The notes beneath the pieces are model-generated. The model saw only the letters and a list, made by a program, of their open reading frames with translations. It did not search any database and was not told the origin of the DNA. From the NCBI GenBank assembly GCA_030428695.1, contig JAUIEM010000013.1, forward strand, positions 1-44,687: DNA of 44,687 bases. The letters are read 5' to 3'. Position numbers and translations under genes: made by a program. This document shows positions 1 through 6,718 of the stretch, in pieces; positions within the stretch are counted from its first letter, which is position 1; each line of letters begins with the position of its first letter. This DNA is from a bacterium. GTDB taxonomy: Bacteria > Planctomycetota > J058 > JAJDCP01.

Positions 1-1044
1 GGGTGTCCCGTCGGCGCGCAGCACCCGCACGACCTCGCCTGCCTGCCCGACGCTGCCCGGATGCGCCCGCCAGGCGGCCGGGGAGATCCCGAGCCCGCCG
101 CCTTCCGCCGCCCCGTACACCTCGTACACCACGTCTCCCCACCAGGCGAGCATGCGCCGCTTGCGCGCGACCGGGCAGGGCGCGCCGCCGTGGATGACGT
201 GGCGCAGCGAGGACACATCCGCCGCCGCCCGCTCCGCGTCGGGCAGGGCGAGCAGCCGGTGGAAGTGGGTCGGGACCAGGAAGCCGCCGGTCACACGGTG
301 CCGGGCGATGCGTGCGAGGGCGCCCCGGGCGTCCCAGCGCTCCATCAGCACCAGGCGGTGGCCGAGGTGCAGGTGGTCGCTCGCCCACAGCAGCGAGGCG
401 CTGTGGTACAGGGGCGAGGCGACGAGGTGCACCAGGCCGCTGTCCGGCACGATCCCCGCCATCGCCCCGAGATGGGCGGCCGCCGCCGCCCCGCAGGCTT
501 CGGGCGAGCCGCCGCCGAGGGGCTTGCGCACCTGGCAGGGCCGGCCGCTGGTGCCGGAGGTGTAGTACAGCTTCTCGCCGCAGGCCTGGTCGTCGGGCGC
601 CGTCGCCGGCTGGCCGGCGAGCAGCGCGGCCCAGGTCGGGAAGTCTTCGCAGGCCTCGAGGGCGAAGCTGGCGGGCGCGCAGCCCTGCGCCCGGGCCATC
701 CGTACGGCGTCCGCGGCGCGCGGGCCGAAGACCAGCGCCCGGGCCCCGGCGTCGCGCAGGATCGCGGCGAGCTCGGGCGGGGCGAGGCCGGTGTTCAGGG
801 GGGCGAAGTACCAGCCGGCCTGCATCGCCGCGAGGTAGCAGGCGAAGAAGGCCGGCACGTTGCCGAGGGCGACGGCGAGGATGTCCCCCTGCCGCAAACC
901 GCGGGCGCGCAGCCCGTGGACCAGGCGCTGCGCGTCGGCGAGCAGATCGCCCGCGCGGACGGCGCTGCCGTCGTCGGCGATCAGCGCCACCCGCTCGGGA
1001 TGGGCGCGGGCGCGGGACCAGAACGCGGGGGTGGGGCTCTCCAT
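1..1044 (-). CDS. Acyl-CoA synthetase (AMP-binding, FadD-like), 3' end outside the window
   Basis: Activates a carboxylic (probably fatty) acid with ATP to an acyl-adenylate and transfers it to CoA. The AMP-binding signature YYTSGTSGRP lies at about residues 160-169. A histidine-rich core (LVASPLYHSA) follows, and the later motif YEVYGAAEGG matches the family's YGxTE box. An HGGAPCP segment before that box is typical of FadD-type long-chain acyl-CoA ligases. About 348 residues are visible. The C-terminal hinge and the catalytic lysine lie beyond the left edge, so the gene is cut by the window and need not be broken. ATG 1044 is preferred over the in-frame ATG at 1056, because 1056 overlaps a possible -10 box; neither has a clear ribosome-binding site, so the mRNA may be nearly leaderless. 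Substrate chain length is unknown. Confidence 0.88.
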   Translation of the reverse strand, partial: MESPTPAFWSRARAHPERVALIADDGSAVRAGDLLADAQRLVHGLRARGLRQGDILAVALGNVPAFFACYLAAMQAGWYFAPLNTGLAPPELAAILRDAGARALVFGPRAADAVRMARAQGCAPASFALEACEDFPTWAALLAGQPATAPDDQACGEKLYYTSGTSGRPCQVRKPLGGGSPEACGAAAAAHLGAMAGIVPDSGLVHLVASPLYHSASLLWASDHLHLGHRLVLMERWDARGALARIARHRVTGGFLVPTHFHRLLALPDAERAAADVSSLRHVIHGGAPCPVARKRRMLAWWGDVVYEVYGAAEGGGLGISPAAWRAHPGSVGQAGEVVRVLRADGTP

Positions 1045-1054
1045 GGCGCCGGGC

Positions 1055-1084
1055 ATGGTAGCCGACGCCCTCGCCGGCGGGCAA
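1055..1084 (-). promoter_or_regulatory. Possible promoter of the acyl-CoA synthetase gene
   Basis: Read on the minus strand, TTGCCC is followed after 18 nt by TACCAT. The same -10 hexamer occurs in front of eboA. It overlaps the hairpin downstream of the peptide gene at 1108, so only one of the two readings may be real. Confidence 0.3.
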
Positions 1085-1093
1085 GGGCGTCGG
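1062..1093 (-). terminator. Hairpin downstream of short peptide gene A
   Basis: CCGACGCCCT and AGGGCGTCGG form a perfect 10-bp stem around a 12-nt loop, starting 14 nt after the stop codon of the peptide gene. There is no U-run, as is common in GC-rich genomes. It would separate the peptide transcript from the acyl-CoA synthetase gene. Confidence 0.5.
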
Positions 1094-1107
1094 TGCGCGA
1101 GCGGCTC

Positions 1108-1197
1108 CTACCCGCGGTGGTAGGTCTGCTCGCGGACGAGGTCACGGGCGCTGAGGAACTTGCCGTCGCCGGCACGGATCGAGGCGCGGGTACGCAT
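1108..1197 (-). CDS. Short peptide A (29 aa), M[KR]x[KR]T-AG family
   Basis: Begins MRTRASIRAG and ends REQTYHRG; 29 residues, strongly basic. AAGGAGA stands 8 nt before the ATG and a strong hairpin follows the stop, so it looks like a complete transcription unit. The N-terminus matches four other short peptides in this window (at 3076, 28333, 28454 and 28545) at M, the basic residues 2 and 4, and the A-G pair at 9-10. No function is recognised. There is no signal peptide, no membrane segment and no cysteine. The shared start with a variable His/Tyr/Arg-rich tail resembles a leader/core arrangement, but no modifying enzyme is adjacent. Confidence 0.55.
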   Translation of the reverse strand: MRTRASIRAGDGKFLSARDLVREQTYHRG

Positions 1198-1313
1198 GGG
1201 AGGTCTCCTTCGGGGGTTGGGTTCGTGCGGTCACGACGACCGTCAGGAGGAATGTCCGCGGGCGGGGGGTTTCTTACGGGTCGGGGGAAAATCTTGTACG
1301 GGCGGACCAGGAG

Positions 1314-1340
1314 AGCCGGGCCTCGCGCGCGCTCCCGGCT
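1314..1340 (-). terminator. Possible terminator after the secreted repeat protein
   Basis: AGCCGGG and CCCGGCT form a 7-bp stem with a 13-nt GC-rich loop, 34 nt downstream of the stop codon at 1374. A short U-run occurs only further downstream, so the call is weak. Confidence 0.3.
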
Positions 1341-1373
1341 ACGGGACAGCTGCCGGCGCTGCTCCCGGGCTGA

Positions 1374-2822
1374 CTACTCGAGACCGCTGAACTCGATGCG
1401 GTTCGCGCCGAGCGCGATGATTCCGGCGCCCGACCCGGTCGCCGTGACGCGCGCCGCACCCGGCGCGCCACCCGCGATCGCGAGCCGGTCGCCGGCCAGC
1501 CCCTGCGCGCCCCCCTGGAAGACCAGGGTCCGCTCCAGATCGCCGGTGCTGAAGTCGATCTCGAGCGCGTCATCGCCGTCCCCACCGGTTACGATGATCT
1601 GGCCGCTGACCCCGGCCAGGGGCACGGTGAGCGTCGAGGTGCCCGTGCCGGTCACGCCCGCGATCACCGAGACCAGCGTCTTCCCCGTCGCCTCGATCGT
1701 CAGAGCGCCCCCGCTCTGCGAGATCCGGAGCTGATCGTCGGTGCCGGCCAGGTCCTCGATCACGAGATTCGACGAGCCGTCGATCCGCACGTCGATCACG
1801 GTCAGCGCGAACAGGCTCGGATCGGTCTCGCCTGCCCCGTCGCCGGTGCCGTCGCTGTCGGCGTCCGGCTCGATCCCGTCGTCGGACAGGTCGATGCCCA
1901 GCGTGCCGAGGGGTGACGTACCGGTGAACAGCACCTGGTTCCGGTACGCGCCGAAGCCGAAGCCCTGGTCGCTGATCGCGACGACATCGACGACCAGTCG
2001 GATCTGGGCGAGGCCGCCGGAGCCCAGGCTGCTGGGGCCGCCGAGCAGCTCGGGATCGGCGCTGCCGTCGAAGCCGGTGTTGAGAGTGATCGTCCCCGGA
2101 TCGACGATCAGCGCCGGCGCGCTCGCGAGCGTGTAGTTGCCCGCGCCGAACACCGTGTCGAGGTCTTCGGGCAGGCTCAAGCTGGACATCGTGCTGCCGC
2201 CGAAGTTCTCGAGGATGTAGTCGAAGCTGACCTGCGACCCGTTGACCGCGACACTCTTCGCGACGCCGATACGTGCCTCGTCGCCGACCGTGATCCGGGT
2301 CTGGTCGTTCTCGCCGGCCTCCCCCGCATCGCCGTCACCGTCGGGGTCGGGGACGATGCCGTCGTCCGTCGTGTCGAAGACCATCGCGCCGAGAGGACTC
2401 TGCGCGCTGACCGTCATGGCCGCGAGGTAGACCCCAAAGCCGTTCCCCTGGTCTGACACCGTGTTGATATCGACCCGAAACCTGACCTGCGCACGTTCGC
2501 CGGCGGCAAGGGTTCCGCCGACGATGACCCTGGAGAAGACGTTGAAGCCGAAGAACTGCGGGCTCAGCACCAGGCTTCCCGGGCCGCTGATCCGTACCGG
2601 CTGTTGCGGGACCGAGTAGTTGCCGGCGCCGAGCACGGGATTGAGCGGGAGCTCGGCGAACACACCGGACAACGGCACATCGCCCAGATTTTCGACGTAC
2701 AGATCGAAGGTGACCTGGACGCCGTCGACCTGCGCGCGGAGCGCGGCCCCGATCGCGGGATTCTCGACCTGGGCGAGGCTGGTGGAAGCGAGCAGCCCCA
2801 TCGCGAGCAGAGCAGTACGCAT
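1374..2822 (-). CDS. Secreted two-repeat protein with Asp-rich segments
   Basis: 482 residues with an N-terminal signal peptide (MRTALLAMGLLASTSLA). Two homologous units (about residues 20-165 and 170-330) share the order VxFDYxxEN, LGAGNY, SDQGxGFGxY, SPLG and DDGIxPDxDxDG. Each unit ends in an Asp-rich loop resembling calcium-binding thrombospondin-3/dockerin-type motifs (PDPDGDGD, PDADSDGTGD). A third region carries GGDGDDALEID and GDRLAIAGG, a pattern common in planctomycete cell-surface proteins. The repeated units look like beta-sandwiches of the DUF11/conserved-repeat kind, but no family is claimed. GGAGATCG precedes the chosen ATG, and the protein before this start would lack the signal peptide. 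Likely an exported, calcium-dependent surface protein; partner unknown. Confidence 0.8.
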   Translation of the reverse strand: MRTALLAMGLLASTSLAQVENPAIGAALRAQVDGVQVTFDLYVENLGDVPLSGVFAELPLNPVLGAGNYSVPQQPVRISGPGSLVLSPQFFGFNVFSRVIVGGTLAAGERAQVRFRVDINTVSDQGNGFGVYLAAMTVSAQSPLGAMVFDTTDDGIVPDPDGDGDAGEAGENDQTRITVGDEARIGVAKSVAVNGSQVSFDYILENFGGSTMSSLSLPEDLDTVFGAGNYTLASAPALIVDPGTITLNTGFDGSADPELLGGPSSLGSGGLAQIRLVVDVVAISDQGFGFGAYRNQVLFTGTSPLGTLGIDLSDDGIEPDADSDGTGDGAGETDPSLFALTVIDVRIDGSSNLVIEDLAGTDDQLRISQSGGALTIEATGKTLVSVIAGVTGTGTSTLTVPLAGVSGQIIVTGGDGDDALEIDFSTGDLERTLVFQGGAQGLAGDRLAIAGGAPGAARVTATGSGAGIIALGANRIEFSGLE

Positions 2823-3023
2823 CTCGATCTCCGTGAGATTGTGCACGAGCACGGCGAAGTGTTCGGCAGGAAGGAAGGTCACATCCGCCGCTGCTCGCCG
2901 ACGCCAGCCTGGCACCCGTGAAAAAGTACGGAGAGTGTAGCAGCCGCAGGCGCGGAGGCGTACCCCTTCGCGGGTGGTTTCCGCGTCCATTCCGACTGCG
3001 GCCGCGCCCTCTGCATACAACCA

Positions 3024-3050
3024 GCCGGCCGCGGAAGGTCCGCGGCCGGC
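3024..3050 (-). terminator. Strong hairpin downstream of short peptide gene B
   Basis: A perfect 12-bp stem (GCCGGCCGCGGA with TCCGCGGCCGGC) and a 3-nt loop lie 26 nt after the peptide stop codon. On the minus strand it is followed by the moderately T-rich TGGTTGTATG. It also insulates the divergent upstream region of the secreted protein at 1374. Confidence 0.6.
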
Positions 3051-3075
3051 CGGGTCGATCCGAACCCCGAGGGGC

Positions 3076-3135
3076 TCAGTCTTCGCTGCGGTTCCGGTGC
3101 CACCAACCGGCACGGGTCCTGGTCTTGGCCTTCAT
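3076..3135 (-). CDS. Short peptide B (19 aa), M[KR]x[KR]T-AG family
   Basis: Full product MKAKTRTRAGWWHRNRSED. The ribosome-binding site AAAGGAGG, 8 nt before the ATG, is among the best in the window. A 12-bp hairpin follows the stop. The start agrees with the four related peptides (M, Lys2, Lys4, Thr5, Ala9-Gly10), while the tail is unique and has two tryptophans. A sigma-54-like sequence lies about 55 nt upstream. The ORF is very short, so coding status rests on the family resemblance and the signals. Function unknown. Confidence 0.6.
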   Translation of the reverse strand: MKAKTRTRAGWWHRNRSED

Positions 3136-3439
3136 GGTGCGGTCCTCCTTTCGTGCACGGGTGTCGTGCGCTCTTGCTGGAGAGAAGGAAAGCACGCGCT
3201 GTGCCAGTTCATCGACATCGCCGCAAAGGCTTATCCAACAGAGCTTTGTGCCACGTCGGGGGCCTCCCTGCCGTCGCCGGCGCCGCCCCGGACCCACCTC
3301 ACTTCGCGGGCCCGTCCCGCCCTTGTGCAGATCCAGGCCGCGCGCTGTGCAGATCCCCGCGGGGGTGCACGTGCCTGTTCCTTCCGGGTTCTTTGTCAGC
3401 CCCCGAAAATTCTTGCGCTCGCACACTCTACCGGCATAG
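3136..3439. other. Gene-free region between peptide B and the DUF4241-like gene
   Basis: 304 nt. It holds the sigma-54-like site for peptide B, a direct repeat of TGTGCAGATCC (near 3325 and 3348) of unknown meaning, and a possible plus-strand promoter at its right end. No convincing ORF was seen. Confidence 0.5.
3191..3206 (-). promoter_or_regulatory. Sigma-54-like promoter in front of peptide B
   Basis: On the minus strand TGGCACAGCGCGTGCT matches the -24/-12 consensus TGGCACG-N4-TTGCW at all but two positions, including the essential GG and GC with correct spacing. Transcription would start about 45 nt before the peptide ATG. A single match in a GC-rich genome can arise by chance. Confidence 0.4.
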
Positions 3440-3441
3440 AT
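3413..3441 (+). promoter_or_regulatory. Possible promoter of the DUF4241-like gene
   Basis: TTGCGC, 17 nt, then ATAGAT. The -10 overlaps the ATG at 3440. If this promoter is real, translation would start at the in-frame GTG at 3461 rather than at the ATG. Confidence 0.35.
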
Positions 3442-4381
3442 GGAAACCGGGGGCCCCACGGTGCGTATTCTCCTCCTTCTGTTGCTCGCTCTGACCGGCC
3501 TTGGCCAGGAGCTGCCCGACTACGGGCAGTTCCTGTTCGACGCCAGCGAGGTCGACACGCGCTCCGGGAGGATGCGGCTCGAGCGCGTCGAGCTCGGCCA
3601 GCTCGAGCTGCCGACCGGCCGCCTGACCGTCAGCCCCGCCCTGCGCGACTTCCGCGCCGACGCCTTCCAGGCCGCCGTGCCGCCCGGAACCTACCCGGTC
3701 CATGCCCTGCTCGGGCACATGCGCGGTACCCGGGTGACGATGCTCGCGATCGAGGTCCGGTCGGGACGGCCGGTCCGCTGGGTCGAGCTCGACGCCGGGC
3801 AGGAGCACGGGGGCTTCGACCTCGGCGGCTACACCGACCTGCCGACCGGGGTCGTCGCCCTGGTCGACGGGCGCAGCGCTCTGCGCTACAGCGCCCGGCT
3901 CGGCGAGCGCGGCTTCACCAGCGCCCTGTTCGACGAGCTCGAGAGCCGCGACGCCGCGGGCTGGTCCTTCGCCGAGGTCACCCTCGCCGACGACCAGAAC
4001 GCGCTGGTGATCTCGACCGGCCTCGGCTCGGCCGGATGCGTCAGCCGGCTCGGCTACGACTCCGCCGGCAACGTCTGCTGGCTGGTCTGCGACATGCTCG
4101 TGATCCCCGCCCTGCGCGAGGCCCAGGCGCGCATCTGGGAAGAGCGGATGATGCAGCGCCACCACGAGCAGGTCGGCAGCCGCGAGGCGACCACCCTCGA
4201 CAACACCCTGCGCTGGATCATCGGGCTGACCGTGCTGTTCGGGCTCGGCTTCATCGTCTTCCGCATGAAGACCAACCCGAGCGGCTTCCTGTGCGACCGC
4301 TGCAAGTACAACAGCCCGCGCTACTGCACCCGGCCCGAGCGGCCGAACGCGAAGCGCTGCCCCGACTTCGGGGCGAAGTAG
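3440..4381 (+). CDS. Membrane-anchored DUF4241-like protein with C-terminal zinc-binding tail
   Basis: 313 residues. A hydrophobic N-terminus (ILLLLLLALTGLGQ) reads as a signal peptide. The middle (about residues 75-215) matches the DUF4241 pattern: PPGTYPVHA, then VRWVELD, then TGLGSAGCVSRLGYDSAG and a VCDM block. A membrane helix (about 255-277) follows, and the last 35 residues have CDRCKYN, YC and RC spacing like a small zinc ribbon, which would lie in the cytoplasm. The start is uncertain: ATG 3440 has no ribosome-binding site and overlaps a possible -10, while GTG 3461 sits right before the signal peptide. The GST gene begins 6 nt after the stop and is probably co-transcribed. DUF4241 has no established function. 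Confidence 0.75.
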   Translation: METGGPTVRILLLLLLALTGLGQELPDYGQFLFDASEVDTRSGRMRLERVELGQLELPTGRLTVSPALRDFRADAFQAAVPPGTYPVHALLGHMRGTRVTMLAIEVRSGRPVRWVELDAGQEHGGFDLGGYTDLPTGVVALVDGRSALRYSARLGERGFTSALFDELESRDAAGWSFAEVTLADDQNALVISTGLGSAGCVSRLGYDSAGNVCWLVCDMLVIPALREAQARIWEERMMQRHHEQVGSREATTLDNTLRWIIGLTVLFGLGFIVFRMKTNPSGFLCDRCKYNSPRYCTRPERPNAKRCPDFGAK

Positions 4382-4386
4382 GGGCC

Positions 4387-5088
4387 GTGGAGGTCGTGCT
4401 CTACCAGTATCCGCCCGCCGGCCGCCTCGCCTCGATCTCGCCCTTCTGCGTCAAGGTGCAGCGGGCGCTGCACTACAAGGGCGTCCCCTTCCGCGTGGTC
4501 AACACCACGCGGGCCACCCGCTACAATCCGCGCGGCCGGCTGCCGGCGGCGGACATCGGCGGCGAACGCCTGCTAGACTCGAGCGAGATCCTGCTCGCGC
4601 TCGAGCGCGCCTTCCCCGCTCATCCGCTGCTGCCGGAAGAGCCGCGCCGGCGCGCCGAGACGCGGATGTTCGAGGACTGGGCCGACGAGGTGCTCTACCC
4701 TTACCTGCTGTGCTGGCGCTGGTTCGTCGAGCCGCCCGATCCGGCGCGCGCCTTCCGCTTCCTGCCGTGGGGGCTGCGCCGGCTCGGCCTGGCACTGTAC
4801 AAGCGGAAGGTCGGGGCGCGCCTGAAGGCCGTCGGGGTCGGACGCAAACCGGTCGCGGTCGTCCGGGAAGAGCTCGCCGCCCTGCTCGCGACGCTCGAGG
4901 CGCGTCTGGACGGGGCGCCCTTCCTCTTCGGGGAGCGGCCGAACCTCGCCGACATCGCGCTCTTCGCGCAGGTCGACGGGCTGTACTGGAAGCCGCTGCC
5001 GCAGGCCCGGGCGCTGATCGAGGCGCATCCCCGGCTGCTCGCCTGGTATCAGGCGGTCGAGGCCGCCTCCTCAGGGGATGCCGGGTAG
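4387..5088 (+). CDS. Glutathione S-transferase family protein
   Basis: 233 residues from a GTG start 6 nt after the preceding stop. The N-terminal thioredoxin-like half has SPFCVKV (residues 18-24) at the active-site loop, then LPAADIGG (cis-Pro region) and DSSEILLALE, the glutathione-binding block with Ser-Ser/Glu. The alpha-helical C-terminal half contains the N-capping box NLADIALFAQV typical of GSTs. Such proteins conjugate or isomerise electrophiles with glutathione, but the substrate cannot be read. The last 18 nt overlap the convergent acetyltransferase gene. Confidence 0.88.
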   Translation: MEVVLYQYPPAGRLASISPFCVKVQRALHYKGVPFRVVNTTRATRYNPRGRLPAADIGGERLLDSSEILLALERAFPAHPLLPEEPRRRAETRMFEDWADEVLYPYLLCWRWFVEPPDPARAFRFLPWGLRRLGLALYKRKVGARLKAVGVGRKPVAVVREELAALLATLEARLDGAPFLFGERPNLADIALFAQVDGLYWKPLPQARALIEAHPRLLAWYQAVEAASSGDAG

Positions 5089-5589
5089 CGGCGGCAGGCC
5101 GGCGTCGGCCGGTTCCCAACGCAACACCAGGGACAGGCGGTCCGGCCACTCCTGATCCTCGGGCTGCAGCACCCGGCCGCACTCGACGAAGCCGAGCCCG
5201 GCGTAGAAGCGCCGCGTCTCCGCGTAGGGCTCGTAGTCGACGCTGTCGCCGAGGGTGTCGACCCGCAGCGCGAAGTGTCCGCGGCGGTTGGCCTCCTCGA
5301 CGCAGGCGAGCACGAGGTGCCGGCCGATGCCGTGGCGGAACAGGTCCGGCCGCACCCCCAGCCAGGTCAGCTCGAGGGCGGGCGTCGTGGCGTGGGGCTC
5401 GAACAGGGCGAAGCCGGCCGGGGCGCCGTCGGCGAGGGCGAGGAAGCCTCGGGGCCGGGCGAGGGCGGCGGCGACCTGGGCGCGGGCCCGGGCGGTGAAC
5501 CACTCCGGCAAGGCCGCGACCAGGCCGTCGACCGCTCCCGCGTCGCGGGCGAGAAGGCGGCGCACGCGGAGCTCGTCGATCTCCGCCAT
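5071..5589 (-). CDS. GNAT family N-acetyltransferase
   Basis: 172 residues. The acetyl-CoA pyrophosphate-binding loop is RHGIGR (residues 85-90) within LGVRPDLFRHGIGRHLV, and motif B is AETRRFYAGLGF. Together with the FALFEPH strand before motif A, these define a GNAT fold that transfers acetyl from acetyl-CoA to an amine. The substrate is not predictable. The ATG directly follows the TGA of the upstream gene (TGAATG), so translation is probably coupled to the 160-aa protein at 5590. It converges with and overlaps the GST gene. Confidence 0.88.
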   Translation of the reverse strand: MAEIDELRVRRLLARDAGAVDGLVAALPEWFTARARAQVAAALARPRGFLALADGAPAGFALFEPHATTPALELTWLGVRPDLFRHGIGRHLVLACVEEANRRGHFALRVDTLGDSVDYEPYAETRRFYAGLGFVECGRVLQPEDQEWPDRLSLVLRWEPADAGLPPLPGIP

Positions 5590-6072
5590 TCAGGAGAGCT
5601 CGCCGTCGACTTCCGTCACCGCCCCGGGCAGGCCCGACAGCGCCTCGAACAGCGTGTCCTGCAGCTCGGGCGTCGCCTGCGCCGGGCTGCCGGCGGGGGC
5701 GCTGAGCACGTACTGGGTGCGGCACTTCTGCAAGCGCTTGGCGAGGCGCGGCTCGAGCCCGTCGCAGAGCTGCTCGAGCAGCTCCTCGAGCTCGTCGCCG
5801 GTCGTACACGAGAGCTCGCAGATGCCGAGGTCCTCGAACAGGCTGTCCAGGCTGCCGTCCTCGACCGCGCGGGAGACCGTGCGGACGTCGGTCGCGCCGG
5901 ACTCCCAGCCGACCACGTCGAGGCCCTCCTCGGTCTCGTCGGTCGGCACCGAGCCGGACTCGCGCAGGGACTCGTAGGTGAGGATGGTCCACCCGTGCCC
6001 GGTCATCAGGCTCTTGAGCCGGGCGACCGACAGAGGATCCCTCGGCAAGAAGATCGAGAAGTCGACGCTCAT
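5590..6072 (-). CDS. Unknown protein, tandem paralogue 2 (160 aa)
   Basis: 160 residues, not recognised. It aligns without gaps to the 160-aa protein at 6151, about half of the positions being identical by eye. Shared blocks are the N-terminal MSVxxSxxLP, SLMxxxGWxIL, GWExGATD, the CxLxC pair near residue 91, PRLAKRL, GSPAQATPxLQD and the identical end DGELS. It is acidic and soluble with no signal peptide. An earlier in-frame GTG exists at 6087, but AGGAGG-like GGAGGAAACG sits before ATG 6072, and the paralogue starts at the same residue. The downstream acetyltransferase gene is contiguous. Confidence 0.75.
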   Translation of the reverse strand: MSVDFSIFLPRDPLSVARLKSLMTGHGWTILTYESLRESGSVPTDETEEGLDVVGWESGATDVRTVSRAVEDGSLDSLFEDLGICELSCTTGDELEELLEQLCDGLEPRLAKRLQKCRTQYVLSAPAGSPAQATPELQDTLFEALSGLPGAVTEVDGELS

Positions 6073-6102
6073 CGTTTCCTCCGACACGGCGATCGGAGGC
6101 CT

Positions 6103-6131
6103 AGCCTAGCGCTCGCCAGCGGCCCTGTCCA
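6103..6131 (-). promoter_or_regulatory. Possible promoter between the two paralogues
   Basis: Minus-strand TGGACA, 17 nt, TAGGCT, about 30 nt upstream of ATG 6072. It would allow the second paralogue and the acetyltransferase to be expressed separately. A direct repeat GCTAGGCTAGGC overlaps the -10. Confidence 0.35.
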
Positions 6132-6150
6132 CTGCCCGCCGCCCCCGGCG

Positions 6151-6633
6151 TCAGGAGAGCTCGCCGTCGATCTCCTTGAGCGCTCCGGACTGCCGCGAAA
6201 GCGCCTCGCACAGCGCGTCCTGCAGGTCCGGGGTCGCCTGCGCCGGACTGCCGATCGGCGCGTCGACGGTGTACATGCAGCGGGCCTTCGCGAGGCGCTT
6301 GGCGAGGCGCGGCGCGAGGTCCTCCATCGACAGCTCGATCAGCATCGCCAGCCCCTCCCCGGCCGTACAGCCGAGCGCGCACACGCCGATCGCGTCGTAC
6401 AGCCCGTCGAGGTTCCCCGCCGCGACCGCGGCCGCGACGGTCTCCGCGTCGGTGGCGCCCTTCTCCCAGCCGATGATGTCGACGCCCTCGGCCGTCGTCT
6501 CGGCGCGCTGCGCGTCGGTGCCGGACAAGGAGCGGTAGGCGAGGATGCTCCAGCCGCGGTTGCCCATCAGGCTCCGCAACCGTTGCACAGACATCGCCTC
6601 CGAGGGCAGATAGACCGAATAGCTGACGCTCAT
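6151..6633 (-). CDS. Unknown protein, tandem paralogue 1 (160 aa)
   Basis: 160 residues, paralogue of the protein at 5590, with the same length and conserved blocks (MSV start, GWEKGATD, CxLGC, PRLAKRLAK, GSPAQATPDLQD, DGELS end). The perfectly conserved GSPAQATP and PRLAKRL stretches argue for a constrained surface rather than drift. AGGAGG stands 6 nt before the ATG. It lies 85 nt downstream of murD2 on the same strand and may be the end of that operon. No family is recognised; the size and paired arrangement would fit an immunity or adaptor protein, but nothing in the sequence proves it. Confidence 0.75.
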   Translation of the reverse strand: MSVSYSVYLPSEAMSVQRLRSLMGNRGWSILAYRSLSGTDAQRAETTAEGVDIIGWEKGATDAETVAAAVAAGNLDGLYDAIGVCALGCTAGEGLAMLIELSMEDLAPRLAKRLAKARCMYTVDAPIGSPAQATPDLQDALCEALSRQSGALKEIDGELS

Positions 6634-6718
6634 GATTCCTCCTGGGTACCGGATGCGTGGGGTTTGCAGACCCTACGGCGCGACACGTCTCCGGGTTTTG
6701 GAGTTCCAGGAGGAAATC

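Noticed and set aside
1374..1700. RTX toxin-type nonapeptide repeat in the secreted protein
   Set aside because: GGDGDD occurs only once and is not repeated every nine residues, so it is not an RTX array.
61..1734. Long plus-strand ORF over the acyl-CoA synthetase and the secreted protein genes
   Set aside because: It is antisense to two genes with clear motifs, has no ribosome-binding site and an Arg/Ala/Gly-rich composition typical of GC-driven shadow frames.
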